Shown: positions 29,557-37,976 of the stretch, piece by piece
Layout: each line of letters begins with the position of its first letter
How positions within the stretch are numbered: position 1 is the first letter of the stretch
Origin: Mesosutterella porci
GTDB taxonomy: Bacteria; Pseudomonadota; Gammaproteobacteria; Burkholderiales; Burkholderiaceae_F
Length of the DNA: 64,000 bases
Assembly: GCF_022134585.1 (NCBI RefSeq)
Contig: NZ_JAKNCT010000009.1
Coordinates: 1 to 64,000, forward strand
Reading direction: 5' to 3'
Notes under the pieces: model-generated
The model's input: the letters and a program-made list of their open reading frames with translations, nothing else
What the model was told of the DNA's origin: nothing
The model's database searches: none
Position numbers and translations under genes: made by a program

Positions 29557-30156
29557 ATGAGGATCTACGGGCTCATCCTTGCCGGAGGCCGGGCGACCAG
29601 GATGGGAGGGGTCGACAAGGGGCTGCAGCTTTTCCGCGGCCGTCCCCTGGCGCTCAACGCCTTTGAAAGGCTGAAGTCTCAGACGGACGAAATCCTTCTG
29701 AGTGCGAACCGCTCGGAAGAGGTTTACAGGAGATTGTTTCCTGCCGGCACAAAAATACTGCCGGATCTCCGCCCGGGCTTTGCCGGGCCGCTGGCGGGAC
29801 TCGAGGCGGCTATGGCGAGCATCCCCGAGGGGGAGCGTACTTGTGCGTGGATTGTGACAGTACCCTGCGATTGCCCATTTTTCCCAGAAGATCTGGTTGA
29901 ACGACTGAAGGAGTTCAGGACTCCGGCTCTGGCCGTGGCGCAAGGTTGCCCGCAGCCGTCTTTTCTCTGGGTTCCGGCGTCTTTTCTGCCGCTGGTTTCA
30001 GCGTATCTGGATTCTGGGCAGCACAGGCTTGGGGCTTGGGCTCGTCAGGCCGGATGCCGCGAGGTTGATTTTCCCGATTTGTCTTCTTTCCAGAACTGCA
30101 ATTCTTTTGAAGAGCTCTCACAGGCTGAGAGCAACATCTCTTTCCCTCGAGAATGA
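29557..30156 (+). CDS. mobA: Molybdenum cofactor guanylyltransferase
   Basis: A 199-residue nucleotidyltransferase. It begins with the diagnostic LILAGGRATRMGGVDKGLQ (nucleotide-binding GG and Lys), continues with LSANRSEEVYRRLF, and has the catalytic-site segment PCDCPFFPEDL near residue 107. MobA joins GMP to molybdopterin for DMSO-reductase-type enzymes. It suits an anaerobe with molybdo-bis(guanine) respiratory reductases. It is the last gene of the ppk-ppx run. Its stop lies one base from the galE stop on the other strand. Confidence 0.92.
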   Translation: MRIYGLILAGGRATRMGGVDKGLQLFRGRPLALNAFERLKSQTDEILLSANRSEEVYRRLFPAGTKILPDLRPGFAGPLAGLEAAMASIPEGERTCAWIVTVPCDCPFFPEDLVERLKEFRTPALAVAQGCPQPSFLWVPASFLPLVSAYLDSGQHRLGAWARQAGCREVDFPDLSSFQNCNSFEELSQAESNISFPRE

Positions 30157-30157
30157 C

Positions 30158-31159
30158 TCAGCCTCTATGTAATTCGTAGCGCCAGGCGTCTTCGCAGATC
30201 TCATCGAGGTTTTTTCGGGCCTTCCAATGCAGAATCTTTTCTGCCTTGCCGGGATCGGCGATGAATTCTGGGCGGTCCCCGGTCCTCCTGGAAACAATCT
30301 GGAAATTGATTTTCCTGCCGGCCGCGCGCTCACAAGAGCGCAGGACTGAAAGCACGCTCGCTCCGCGGCCGGATCCCAGATTAAAGGTCTCGGTTCCCTG
30401 ATGGCGGAGGCTGTACTCTCCAGCTTTCACGCAACCCTCCGCCAGATCCATGATGTGCAGATAGTCGCGCACCGCGGTCCCGTCAGGAGTTGCGTAGTCC
30501 CCACCAAAGATCTCGAACCGGGGGATCTCCCCTCTGGCGGCCTGCCAGATGCGGGGAAAGAGGTTGCCCTGAGGCTGCCTGGTCTTTTCTCCCAGCAGGC
30601 CGCTCGGGTGCGCTCCTGCCGGATTGCAGAATCGTAGGATGACGCTGCTCAGATCCGGCTTAGACTCGCCCAGCCTTGTCAAAAGACGCTCAATGATGAC
30701 TTTCGTTTCCCCGTAAGGGTGGGGGGCTCCAACGGAGGAGACGCTTTCCGAACAAGGCGAGGGTGAGTTTTCAGGATAGACCGCCACGCTGGAAGAGAAA
30801 ACCAGGCGCTTCAGCCCGCAGGATTGCATGGCCTTGAGCAGGGTGACGGTTCCCGACACGTTTACATCGTAATAGTCCAGCGGCTTTTCAAAGGACTCGC
30901 TGATGCTTTTAAGCGCCGCGAAATGGAAAACAACGTCTGGCCCTGAGGTCTTGAGCGCCTGCAGAAGACGTTCGCCGTCACGAATGTCTCCATGCACAAA
31001 TGGGAGCCTTATCCCCGAAATGTCTTGAAGTGCTTCCAAGGCGTCCTGATAGCTGTTGGACAGGTTGTCGTAGATAAAAACCTGGTGTCCCGCCTCGAGC
31101 AGAGCTGCCGCTGTGTGCGCTCCCACAAAGCCGCAGCCGCCGGTGATGAATGCCTTCAT
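30158..31159 (-). CDS. galE: UDP-glucose 4-epimerase
   Basis: A 333-residue short-chain dehydrogenase-type epimerase that interconverts UDP-glucose and UDP-galactose. It has the NAD-binding ITGGCGFVGAHTAAALL at the N-terminus, YDNLSNS, HFAALKSISES, the catalytic Ser in SSSVAVYP (about 117) and the YxxxK pair in YGETKVIIE (about 142). NPAGAHPSG is also typical. ATG 31159 puts the Rossmann motif at the start; an upstream in-frame ATG at 31246 would add 29 unlike residues and run into galU. It follows galU on the same strand with 40 bases between, so the two share a sugar-nucleotide role. Confidence 0.93.
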   Translation of the reverse strand: MKAFITGGCGFVGAHTAAALLEAGHQVFIYDNLSNSYQDALEALQDISGIRLPFVHGDIRDGERLLQALKTSGPDVVFHFAALKSISESFEKPLDYYDVNVSGTVTLLKAMQSCGLKRLVFSSSVAVYPENSPSPCSESVSSVGAPHPYGETKVIIERLLTRLGESKPDLSSVILRFCNPAGAHPSGLLGEKTRQPQGNLFPRIWQAARGEIPRFEIFGGDYATPDGTAVRDYLHIMDLAEGCVKAGEYSLRHQGTETFNLGSGRGASVLSVLRSCERAAGRKINFQIVSRRTGDRPEFIADPGKAEKILHWKARKNLDEICEDAWRYELHRG

Positions 31160-31199
31160 ATAAAGAGCCGTATCCTTTGGCCTGGGCGAGGCCTGATCC

Positions 31200-32030
31200 T
31201 CAGATCGTGAACCCCGCTTTTCTTGCGAAATGCACGGTTGCCGCAATAAAGCCCTGTTTGGAGCCGCAGTCGAATCTTCGGCCTTTGAATCGGCAGACGC
31301 GCATGGGAGTGCTGCTCAGGGACGAAGCCATGGCATCAGTGAGCTGGATTTCTCCCCCGACGCCGGGCTTAACTTTTTTAAGTTCCTCGAAGATGTCCGG
31401 CTCAAACACATAGCGGCCGATCACGGCAAGCGTGGACGGAGCGTTCTCGGGTTTGGGTTTTTCAACAAGTCCGACCACTAATTCGGGTTCATTTTTGTCC
31501 AGGCTTGCAATTCCGTACTTGCTGGTTTCTTCCTTCGGGACATCCTCAACTGCGATAACGTTGCCGCCGCTGCAGCGAGAGCGCGCCTCGCAGAGCTCTC
31601 CGATACAGGATTGCGGTGCATCGACCAGGTCATCCGGGAGAATCACGGCGAAAGGGTTGTTTCCAATCGCCTTTTGCGCACAGAGCACGGCATGGCCCAG
31701 TCCCAGTGGAGCGTCCTGTTCAATGAAAGTGAATGATGCACCTTTCGGGCAAATTCCGCGGACGAGCTTCAGGAGGTCTTTTTTCCCCTTTTTCTCCAGC
31801 TCGGCCTCAAGCTTGGGGCAGGGCCTGAAATGATCCTCTATCGCTTTTTTCGACGGACTAGTCACAAAGACCATATCGGTAATGCCCGCCCTGGACGCTT
31901 CTTCCACCGCATACTGAATAAGCGGCTTGTCAACGATCGGGAGCATTTCCTTGGGAATAGCCTTGGTGGCCGGCAGAAACCGGGTGCCGAGTCCTGCGAC
32001 AGGGAAAACGGCTTTTCGAACTGGTTGCAT
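31200..32030 (-). CDS. galU: UTP-glucose-1-phosphate uridylyltransferase
   Basis: A 276-residue enzyme making UDP-glucose. The N-terminal VRKAVFPVAGLGTRFLPATK nucleotide-binding signature is followed by KEMLPIVDKPLIQYAVEEA and VTSPSKKAIEDHF. Further on are EQDAPLGLGHAVLCA, VILPDDLVD and the active-site Lys region FVEKPKPE. ATG 32030 starts directly before this signature; a TTG at 32048 is a poorer choice. With galE it supplies UDP-glucose and UDP-galactose for surface polysaccharide. The LysR gene lies 41 bases upstream on the same strand. Confidence 0.94.
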   Translation of the reverse strand: MQPVRKAVFPVAGLGTRFLPATKAIPKEMLPIVDKPLIQYAVEEASRAGITDMVFVTSPSKKAIEDHFRPCPKLEAELEKKGKKDLLKLVRGICPKGASFTFIEQDAPLGLGHAVLCAQKAIGNNPFAVILPDDLVDAPQSCIGELCEARSRCSGGNVIAVEDVPKEETSKYGIASLDKNEPELVVGLVEKPKPENAPSTLAVIGRYVFEPDIFEELKKVKPGVGGEIQLTDAMASSLSSTPMRVCRFKGRRFDCGSKQGFIAATVHFARKAGFTI

Positions 32031-32071
32031 GAGCGTTGGTAACTTCAATGGAAATAAGAAAAATTGGGAAA

Positions 32072-33052
32072 TTACAGGGATGGTTTTTCAGAGTAAAACC
32101 CGGCGTCTGGTTCGAGCGGCACAATGCCCGCGATTTCCCTTTCATACTGACGGAAAAGCCCCGTGAGCTTTTTCGCATACCACTCAGCGAACACCCGGCA
32201 GCGCCTGATGTGCCAGCTTGATTTCGAGAGCACCATGTAGCACTGTGCGGGGGGACGCTTCCAGCCCGGCAGCACAGGCACCATCCGGCCTTCCTTCAGG
32301 TCCTCCCAGCATTGCACGACGGGCATGTCGAGCGCCACGCCATACCCTTTGAGGACGCCTTCCCGGATCGACAGCATGTCGGTGCTCGCGATGGTGCGCC
32401 CGTACGGGATCACCTCGTTTTCATGCCCCTTCCAGAGCACGCGGGTGGTCGAGCGCATCGGGCCCGTGTACAGGAAGACGGTGTGATGCGAGAGGTCCTG
32501 GGGGTTGAGCGGCATGCCGTGCGCCTTGACGTATTCCGGGGAGGCGACCGGCAGGTACACGCAGCGCCCGCGCGGAATCTGTATGAGCGAAGAATCTGGG
32601 ATCTTCCCGGTGAGCGCCGCCATGTCGCACTTCTGGCTTTTGACGTCCGAGGCCTGCATGCCGACCAGGATGTCGAAGCTGATGCGGGGATAGAGCTTGT
32701 AAAACTCTTCAAGGATCGGCATCAGGTTGCGGGTGGCGAAGCTGGGCGGCACGGACAGCCGGATCTGGCCCTCGAGCGTCGCTGTGTCGTGGGTGAAGCT
32801 CTCGATGAATTTCCGGTGGGCGGCGAGGATCGGCTCGATTTTCCGGGCGGCCCATTCGCCTTTGCTGGTGAAGGTGAGGGGGCGCGCGCTGCGGTTCACG
32901 AGCTTCTGCCCGATCGAGTTTTCAAGGGCGGAAATCGCTCTGCTCACGGTCGAAGGCTCCACGCCGAAGGCCTGCGCCGTCACGGAAAAGCTTCGCGACT
33001 GCATGAGCGAGGCAAAGAGCTTCCAGGCGTAGAGATCATCAGATTTGGGCAT
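32072..33052 (-). CDS. LysR-family transcriptional regulator
   Basis: A 326-residue regulator. The N-terminal winged helix-turn-helix (about residues 8-66; SRSFSVTAQAFGVEPSTVSRA... with core AFGVEPSTVSRAISALE) is followed by a LysR substrate-binding domain with LRLSVPPSFATR-like strand (IRLSVPPSFATRNL) and a C-terminal helical tail. It is divergent from the EamA transporter 33235-34131, the classic layout for a LysR protein controlling its neighbour. The effector is unknown. It could also read through into galU-galE, 41 bases downstream. Confidence 0.9.
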   Translation of the reverse strand: MPKSDDLYAWKLFASLMQSRSFSVTAQAFGVEPSTVSRAISALENSIGQKLVNRSARPLTFTSKGEWAARKIEPILAAHRKFIESFTHDTATLEGQIRLSVPPSFATRNLMPILEEFYKLYPRISFDILVGMQASDVKSQKCDMAALTGKIPDSSLIQIPRGRCVYLPVASPEYVKAHGMPLNPQDLSHHTVFLYTGPMRSTTRVLWKGHENEVIPYGRTIASTDMLSIREGVLKGYGVALDMPVVQCWEDLKEGRMVPVLPGWKRPPAQCYMVLSKSSWHIRRCRVFAEWYAKKLTGLFRQYEREIAGIVPLEPDAGFYSEKPSL

Positions 33053-33234
33053 TCACGCGAACCTTCCTGCTATCCATGGCTGATTTTGCGTGGACAGTAT
33101 GGCATCTATTTGCGATAAACGCAAAAATAGGCGGCCTTTCCGGCAGGAGCCGGGCTTGGAGTGCCGCAAGCCGCCGGGCCGCCTGCCGGCGTATCATCAG
33201 CGGAATCTCCCTGAAGCGAATTCTTTCTTTTCCC
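33053..33234. promoter_or_regulatory. Divergent promoter region between LysR gene and EamA transporter
   Basis: These 182 bases separate the LysR start at 33052 from the transporter start chosen at 33235. An in-frame ATG at 33076 would shorten the gap to 23 bases, too little for two promoters, and would add an Arg-rich unlike segment, so it was rejected. A LysR site (T-N11-A) is expected here, but I could not single one out. Confidence 0.4.
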
Positions 33235-34131
33235 ATGTTCCGGCAGTCTCTCTGGTCCATCGCATCGGCCGCCTGCTTTTCCGTCATGGCGGCCTTCGTG
33301 AAACTCGTGTCCGATCAGTTCGGGCCGATCGAGCTTATTTTCTACCGGTCGCTCTTCGGAGTGCTTTTCATCGCCTCCATGGTCCGCGGCACCGGCGTGA
33401 CGCTTAAGACCCGCCGCCTGATGGACCACTTGCTACGTTCCTCGCTTGGAATCCTTTCGATCGCGCTCTGGTTTTTCGCGCTGCCGCGCATGGACTTCGG
33501 CGCCTGCATGACGCTCACCTACACGACGCCGATTTTTCTAGCCGCCTGGTTCATCGGCCGGGCTCTGGTGCGCCATGAAAAGGCGCCGTGGAAAGTGACG
33601 GGCGCGATCCTCGCGGGCTTTGCCGGGATCGTGGCCGTGGTGCAGCCCTCTTTCGCGGCCGACGAGGCCGTCCCCGCGATGGCCTGCATCCTGCTCTCCC
33701 TCATCGATATGGCGGTGTACTGGCAGATGAAGAGGCTGGGCGACATGGGCGAGCCCTCCATGCGCATCGTCTTTTACTTCACGGTGTTCGGCACGATCTT
33801 CGGACTGCTGGGCACGTACCTGTTTGAGGGCGGCCTGCACATGCCCACGCCCGAAAACGCGCTGGGGCTCCTGGGCATCGGCCTGATGGCGACCCTGGGG
33901 CAGATCGCGGTCACCCGCGCCTACGCCCAGGGCAACATGCTCCTTTCCTCCTGCCTCGGGTTCCTGGCGATCCCGATCTCAGCGGTCATCGGCTTTATCT
34001 GCTTTGGCGACAGGTTTTCCGCCGCGGCGCTTCTTGGGATGCTCCTCATCACCGTTTCCGGCCTTTTCGCCACGGTTTTCACCAAGCGCGAGGAGGCGCA
34101 GGCCCGGAGCGAGGGGAAAGCCGCGGCTTAG
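33235..34131 (+). CDS. EamA/DMT-superfamily transporter
   Basis: A 298-residue membrane protein with ten predicted spans in two EamA repeats (first WSIASAACFSVMAAFVKL; second repeat from about residue 150, ACILLSLIDMAVYWQMKRL). YRSLFGVLF and TYTTPIFLAAWFIG are characteristic segments. Family members export amino acids or other small metabolites. The substrate is unknown. A basic, Arg/Lys-containing C-terminal tail is cytoplasmic. It is probably controlled by the divergent LysR gene. It ends near a bidirectional terminator. Confidence 0.88.
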   Translation: MFRQSLWSIASAACFSVMAAFVKLVSDQFGPIELIFYRSLFGVLFIASMVRGTGVTLKTRRLMDHLLRSSLGILSIALWFFALPRMDFGACMTLTYTTPIFLAAWFIGRALVRHEKAPWKVTGAILAGFAGIVAVVQPSFAADEAVPAMACILLSLIDMAVYWQMKRLGDMGEPSMRIVFYFTVFGTIFGLLGTYLFEGGLHMPTPENALGLLGIGLMATLGQIAVTRAYAQGNMLLSSCLGFLAIPISAVIGFICFGDRFSAAALLGMLLITVSGLFATVFTKREEAQARSEGKAAA

Positions 34132-34155
34132 CCGCCGGATTTCTGAAGACATGAA

Positions 34156-34197
34156 AAGCGGGGCGGCCCTTTCAACAGCAGCTGCCCCGCTTCTTTT
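34156..34197. terminator. Bidirectional terminator between EamA gene and M20 hydrolase
   Basis: AAGCGGGGC (34156-34164) pairs with GCCCCGCTT (34184-34192). CTTTT follows on the + strand and TTTTC on the - strand, so it can serve both convergent genes. Confidence 0.75.
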
Positions 34198-34251
34198 CAA
34201 AGCGGCCTCTCAGGACGGCGCGCGGCCGCCCGAGAGGAGGCTTCCGCGGCC

Positions 34252-35532
34252 TTACTTCCTGCCGCAGATCTTCTTCACCATGCCCGTGAACATCCGGAAG
34301 CCGACGTCCAGCGCGGGCTCGTTCACGTCGAAGTTGAACTGGTGGTGGCCGGCCTTGCGGTCAGCTCCGGTCACGAAGAACGCGGCCTTGCCGCCGTGCT
34401 CGGTCACGCGCTTGGCCAGCAGCGAGGCGTCCTCGGAGCCTCCGAAGTTGGCTTCGCCCGTGATCTGCTTCACCTCCGGGATCGTGCCCGCCACTTCGCG
34501 CAGCATCTTCACCATCTCGGGGTCGTTCTTCATGTCGCAGGCCGCGCCCATCGTGCGGACGTCGTACTTCACGCCGTAGCTGATCGCGCAGCCTTTGATG
34601 ATGTTCATTGCCTGCTCGCTCATGTAGTCATTGATGGCGGCGGTCTCGCCGCGCACTTCCATCACGAGCTTCGCGTGGGCGGGGATCACGTTGCGTCCGG
34701 TGCCGGCCTGCAGGATGCCCACGTTCACGCGGGTCATGCCGGAGCCGTGGCGCGGAATGCCGAGCAGCTGCATCGTGGCCGCGCAGGCCGCGGCCAGGGC
34801 GTTGCGGCCCGCATTGGGCTCGACGCCGGCGTGGGCGGGCTTGCCGTCGTAGGTGACGTCGTACTTCGTCGTGCACAGGAAGCCCCAGGGGTCGATCACC
34901 ACTTCACCGTACTTCGCGACCATGCCGATGTGCGAGCCGAGGAAATAGTCGACGTCGTCGAGCACGCCCGAGGCGGCCACGGCGTTGGCTCCACGCACGC
35001 CTTCTTCGGCCGGCTGGAAGACGATCTTGATGCGGCCCGTGAGCGAGTCCTTGTTGTCCACGATCCACTTCGCGGTGGTGAGGCCGATCGACATGTGGCA
35101 GTCGTGCCCGCAGGCGTGCATGAAGCCGTTGTGCTTCGAGCGGAAGCCGTCCTTGTTCGGGATGTGGTTCGGATCATCGGTTTCCTGCACGGGGATGCAG
35201 TCGATGTCGAAGCGCATCGCCATCGTGGGGCCGGGACGGCCGGTGTCGAGAACGCCCACGCAGCCCGTGTAGCCCTCGGTCGCCTTCAGGAACTCCTCGG
35301 AGACACCGTGTTCGCGCGCGGCCTGCAATCCGGCCTGCACTTCCTTTTCATCGCGGCCGAGGCAGGCCTCGGGTTTCACGACCTTGGTGCCGAGGAGAAC
35401 CTCGTAGCCCCAGGCCTTCAGCTTGCGGGCGAGGTAGTTCGTCGTTGTGAATTCCGTCCAGCCGGGCTCGGGCCACTGGTGAAGTTCGCGGCGCTGGTCG
35501 ACCAGCTGCTTGTAATACGATGACAAGGCCAT
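34252..35532 (-). CDS. M20-family amidohydrolase/peptidase (AbgA-like)
   Basis: A 426-residue metallohydrolase. Metal-site motifs include MRFDIDCIPV, HACGHDCHMSIGL (about residue 140, His/Asp ligands) and FQPAEEGVRGANA (catalytic Glu). The dimerisation domain has KPAHAGVEPNAG. A late GGSEDASLLAKRV matches the last metal-ligand region. It resembles AbgA and aminoacylase-type M20D enzymes that split N-acyl or aminobenzoyl-glutamate-type amides. I chose ATG 35532 because AGGAG lies seven bases upstream; ATG 35538 overlaps that site. It is transcribed alone. The substrate is not known. Confidence 0.88.
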   Translation of the reverse strand: MALSSYYKQLVDQRRELHQWPEPGWTEFTTTNYLARKLKAWGYEVLLGTKVVKPEACLGRDEKEVQAGLQAAREHGVSEEFLKATEGYTGCVGVLDTGRPGPTMAMRFDIDCIPVQETDDPNHIPNKDGFRSKHNGFMHACGHDCHMSIGLTTAKWIVDNKDSLTGRIKIVFQPAEEGVRGANAVAASGVLDDVDYFLGSHIGMVAKYGEVVIDPWGFLCTTKYDVTYDGKPAHAGVEPNAGRNALAAACAATMQLLGIPRHGSGMTRVNVGILQAGTGRNVIPAHAKLVMEVRGETAAINDYMSEQAMNIIKGCAISYGVKYDVRTMGAACDMKNDPEMVKMLREVAGTIPEVKQITGEANFGGSEDASLLAKRVTEHGGKAAFFVTGADRKAGHHQFNFDVNEPALDVGFRMFTGMVKKICGRK

Positions 35533-35722
35533 TTCCATGCTCCTTTTTTAACGTTCGGGCGCAACGCAATGGCCAGGCGCTTGGGATGGCGCCTGAGACA
35601 TAGGGCTGCGGCCCCGTTGAAATGCCATCTGCATAACGATGAAATTATAATCTCTAGGGAATCGGGCGTACGCTTTTTACGTCGTCCGGGGAAGCCGCTG
35701 AAGGCTTGCTGATACAGGAGGG

Positions 35723-36274
35723 ATGATGAAGAAAATTCAGGCGCAGCTCGCCCGGTCCATGGATTTCCTCGGGCAGTGCCCGCTCGTGGTCGTGACGGCG
35801 CGGCGCGGCGCGCTTAACTATGCGATGCCGGTTGCCTGGGTGATGGGCAGCGACTACGATCCGCCGAGGGTCGCCATGACGCTAGGAGCCTGGAATGCAA
35901 CTTACCCCGTGCTCCTCGAGTCGAGCGAGTGCGTGCTCAACGTGGTGCCCCCGGAGTTTGCCCGCGAGGTGTTTGAGCTCGGGAGCACACACTGCGACGG
36001 AAAGGCCGACAAGCTCGCGCGCTTCGGCCTCGCGTGGCAGAACGCGGACAGCGTGAACGCCGCCGTGCTCGAGGGGGCCTTTGCGGCGCTTGAGTGCCGC
36101 GTGGTGAAAAAGGACGAATCCCTGGGACTTTTCATTCTGAAGGGACTGTGCTTCTGGCTCGCGGAGGACTGGAGCGCCGAGCGCTACCACGTGCTGCATT
36201 CGCTGGGCGACGTGCTTTACTCCGACGACGGGCGGCGCTTCGCCCGAGCGGATCTTCTGAGCGAAAAGGCCTGA
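35723..36274 (+). CDS. Flavin reductase-like domain protein
   Basis: A 183-residue protein with a flavin reductase (FMN-binding split barrel) fold. An N-terminal PLVVVTARRGALNYAMPVAWVMG segment (quoted by its part LNYAMPVAWVMG), then PPRVAMTLGAWNATYPVLLES and the ECVLNVVP strand match the FMN-binding core. GSTHCDGKADKLARFGL resembles the loop that follows in this family. It would reduce or bind flavin with NAD(P)H. No monooxygenase partner adjoins it. It is monocistronic, with GGAGGG just upstream of the ATG and a terminator behind. Confidence 0.85.
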   Translation: MMKKIQAQLARSMDFLGQCPLVVVTARRGALNYAMPVAWVMGSDYDPPRVAMTLGAWNATYPVLLESSECVLNVVPPEFAREVFELGSTHCDGKADKLARFGLAWQNADSVNAAVLEGAFAALECRVVKKDESLGLFILKGLCFWLAEDWSAERYHVLHSLGDVLYSDDGRRFARADLLSEKA

Positions 36275-36298
36275 GCTGCTGCTCTTTTTCTATGAAAA

Positions 36299-36336
36299 AG
36301 AAAAAGCCGCTTCTCCTTGCAGAAGCAGCTTTTTAA
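36299..36336 (+). terminator. Terminator after flavin reductase gene
   Basis: AAAGC-C-GCTTCT pairs with AGAAGC-A-GCTTT across a CCTTGC loop, with one mismatch, and TTTT follows. It lies about 25 bases after the stop. Confidence 0.7.
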
Positions 36337-36362
36337 TGTACGGGATTTGCTTAACTTTCTGT

Positions 36363-37781
36363 TCAGGCGCCGTTAAACGGGAAGCGGGCGCTCACGCTTC
36401 GGGTGAGCAGCGTCATGAGCTCGTTTTCTAGGGCTTTGGCCTGCCTGAGGGCGTCCTCCAGGAGCGCGGTGTTCTCGCGCTCGAGATAAAGGTCGGAGGC
36501 CGCCTCGCCCTTGAGGGCGAGCAGGTCGCAGTAGCGGGCCTCGATGAGCGCGGTTTTGCGCAGCGCCTGCCTCTCCCAGCGGTCCCAGACCCGGCGGACG
36601 ACGGGTTCAAGCCGGCCGTAGTCCATCATCGCGAGCGTCTGGGGCTTTCTGAAGGCCCAGCCGGCGCTTTTCCCGTCCGCGTCGTGCGTGCCGATCCGAT
36701 AGGCCTGCGGCACGTCGCGGAAGCCCTCGAAAAAGGGTACGAAGACCGAAAGCGATGGCATTCCCCACGAGACCCAGCTCACGGCTCCGACGGAAAGCGG
36801 CAACCAGGGCTTGCGCACGAGGATGTGGGAGTGCGAGCAGCGGAAGACCGAGATGGGGCGCGCCTTCACGCGGGGGTTGCCGCTCGCATAGGGGTCGGAG
36901 TCCGTGCCCTCAAAGCGGTTGCGCAGCCCCGCGGCGACATCGAGCATCGTCAGGGGCCGTGCGGGCCTGAAGAAGATGGGGAAGTCCGGGTCGTCTTCGG
37001 AGCGCAGGGGAGTGCCGCCACGGTACTTTTCAATAAGGACGCGGTTCCTCGGGTAGTTGTAGTAAAGGTCGGAGGGCTTTTCGTCCACATAGGCCGCCCG
37101 CACGTCAAACGGGCGCTTCCCCGCAGGCCAGAGCCCGTGCTCTTCGGCAAAGGAGACGAGTCCCGGCGAAGAAAGGAAATTCTCCGTGTCCTGCGGGTCG
37201 AACTCCCGCAGCCGCGCGTGGTTCGCGGTAACGTAGCAGCACTCCTTCGGGAGCCTCGCCGCGGCCCACTGGTGGGCGCAGCACGTCTCGAACCACCACA
37301 CTTCGCTCTCGTCCATGAAGGCGACTCCGCAGCCTTCTCCCGCTCCGTGCTCCTCGATCGCGCGTCCCAGGATGCGCACGCCTTCGCGGGCGGAGTGCGA
37401 CAGCGGCAGAACGTAGTCTTCGATCATGTCCTCCACCACGCCTGAGAGCGGCAGGTAGGGGTCGAGCGCGAGGGAAGCGGCGCTTGCGAAGATGGTCTCG
37501 GTCGCCGTGATCCCGACTCCCGCCTCGTTGAAGCCCGCCTCGCCTTCCGAGGCGCCGTCGGTCGCGGAGTCCGAGACCGACTGGTAGCCGAGGGGCGCCG
37601 CCTCAAAGGGAGCCGCAAAATCGTTTCTGAAGGAGCGGAAGACCCGGCCCGGACAGGCCTTCTGAGCGGGGTGCCAGAGCAGCCGCTTCGCGTCGTCGGG
37701 CGCGCAGTCTTCGTTTCTTGCGATGATGAGGGAGTGATCGGCAGTCGCGCCGCTTCCTGCAAGAATGGTGGTGCAGGGCAT
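36363..37781 (-). CDS. pepD: C69-family dipeptidase (PepD)
   Basis: A 472-residue Ntn-hydrolase. The chain begins MPCTTILAGSGATADHS; Cys3 would become the catalytic N-terminal nucleophile, as in Lactobacillus PepDA. IIARNEDCAPDDAKR is the next conserved region, and EGEAGFNEAGVGITATET and VWWFETCCAHQWAA follow the family pattern. It cleaves dipeptides. ATG 37781 fits because the Cys must be near the N-terminus; an upstream ATG at 37880 would bury it. It has no signal peptide, so it is cytoplasmic. It sits between two M20 hydrolases, in keeping with peptide use. Confidence 0.9.
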   Translation of the reverse strand: MPCTTILAGSGATADHSLIIARNEDCAPDDAKRLLWHPAQKACPGRVFRSFRNDFAAPFEAAPLGYQSVSDSATDGASEGEAGFNEAGVGITATETIFASAASLALDPYLPLSGVVEDMIEDYVLPLSHSAREGVRILGRAIEEHGAGEGCGVAFMDESEVWWFETCCAHQWAAARLPKECCYVTANHARLREFDPQDTENFLSSPGLVSFAEEHGLWPAGKRPFDVRAAYVDEKPSDLYYNYPRNRVLIEKYRGGTPLRSEDDPDFPIFFRPARPLTMLDVAAGLRNRFEGTDSDPYASGNPRVKARPISVFRCSHSHILVRKPWLPLSVGAVSWVSWGMPSLSVFVPFFEGFRDVPQAYRIGTHDADGKSAGWAFRKPQTLAMMDYGRLEPVVRRVWDRWERQALRKTALIEARYCDLLALKGEAASDLYLERENTALLEDALRQAKALENELMTLLTRSVSARFPFNGA

Positions 37782-37885
37782 GGATTTAAAGCCTCTAGTG
37801 GTGAAAGGGAAAAACGGCTTTATTGTAAAGACGGTTGCCGGACCCGGACGGGGCAGGCGGGCTAGGCTTCGAGGGGGCAAAACTA

Positions 37886-37920
37886 AGGGGGCGGCCCCGG
37901 ACGGAGCCGCCCCCTTTTGA
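37886..37920 (-). terminator. Terminator downstream of the second M20 hydrolase
   Basis: GGGGGCGGC and GCCGCCCCC form a strong stem, with T-rich flanks on both strands. It lies between the M20 stop (37977) and the pepD start (37781). Confidence 0.7.
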
Positions 37921-37976
37921 AGAGCCCGGGCGCACCGCCTTTTGCGGCTCGCCCTCCTGCGGGCTCTCCTTGTGCT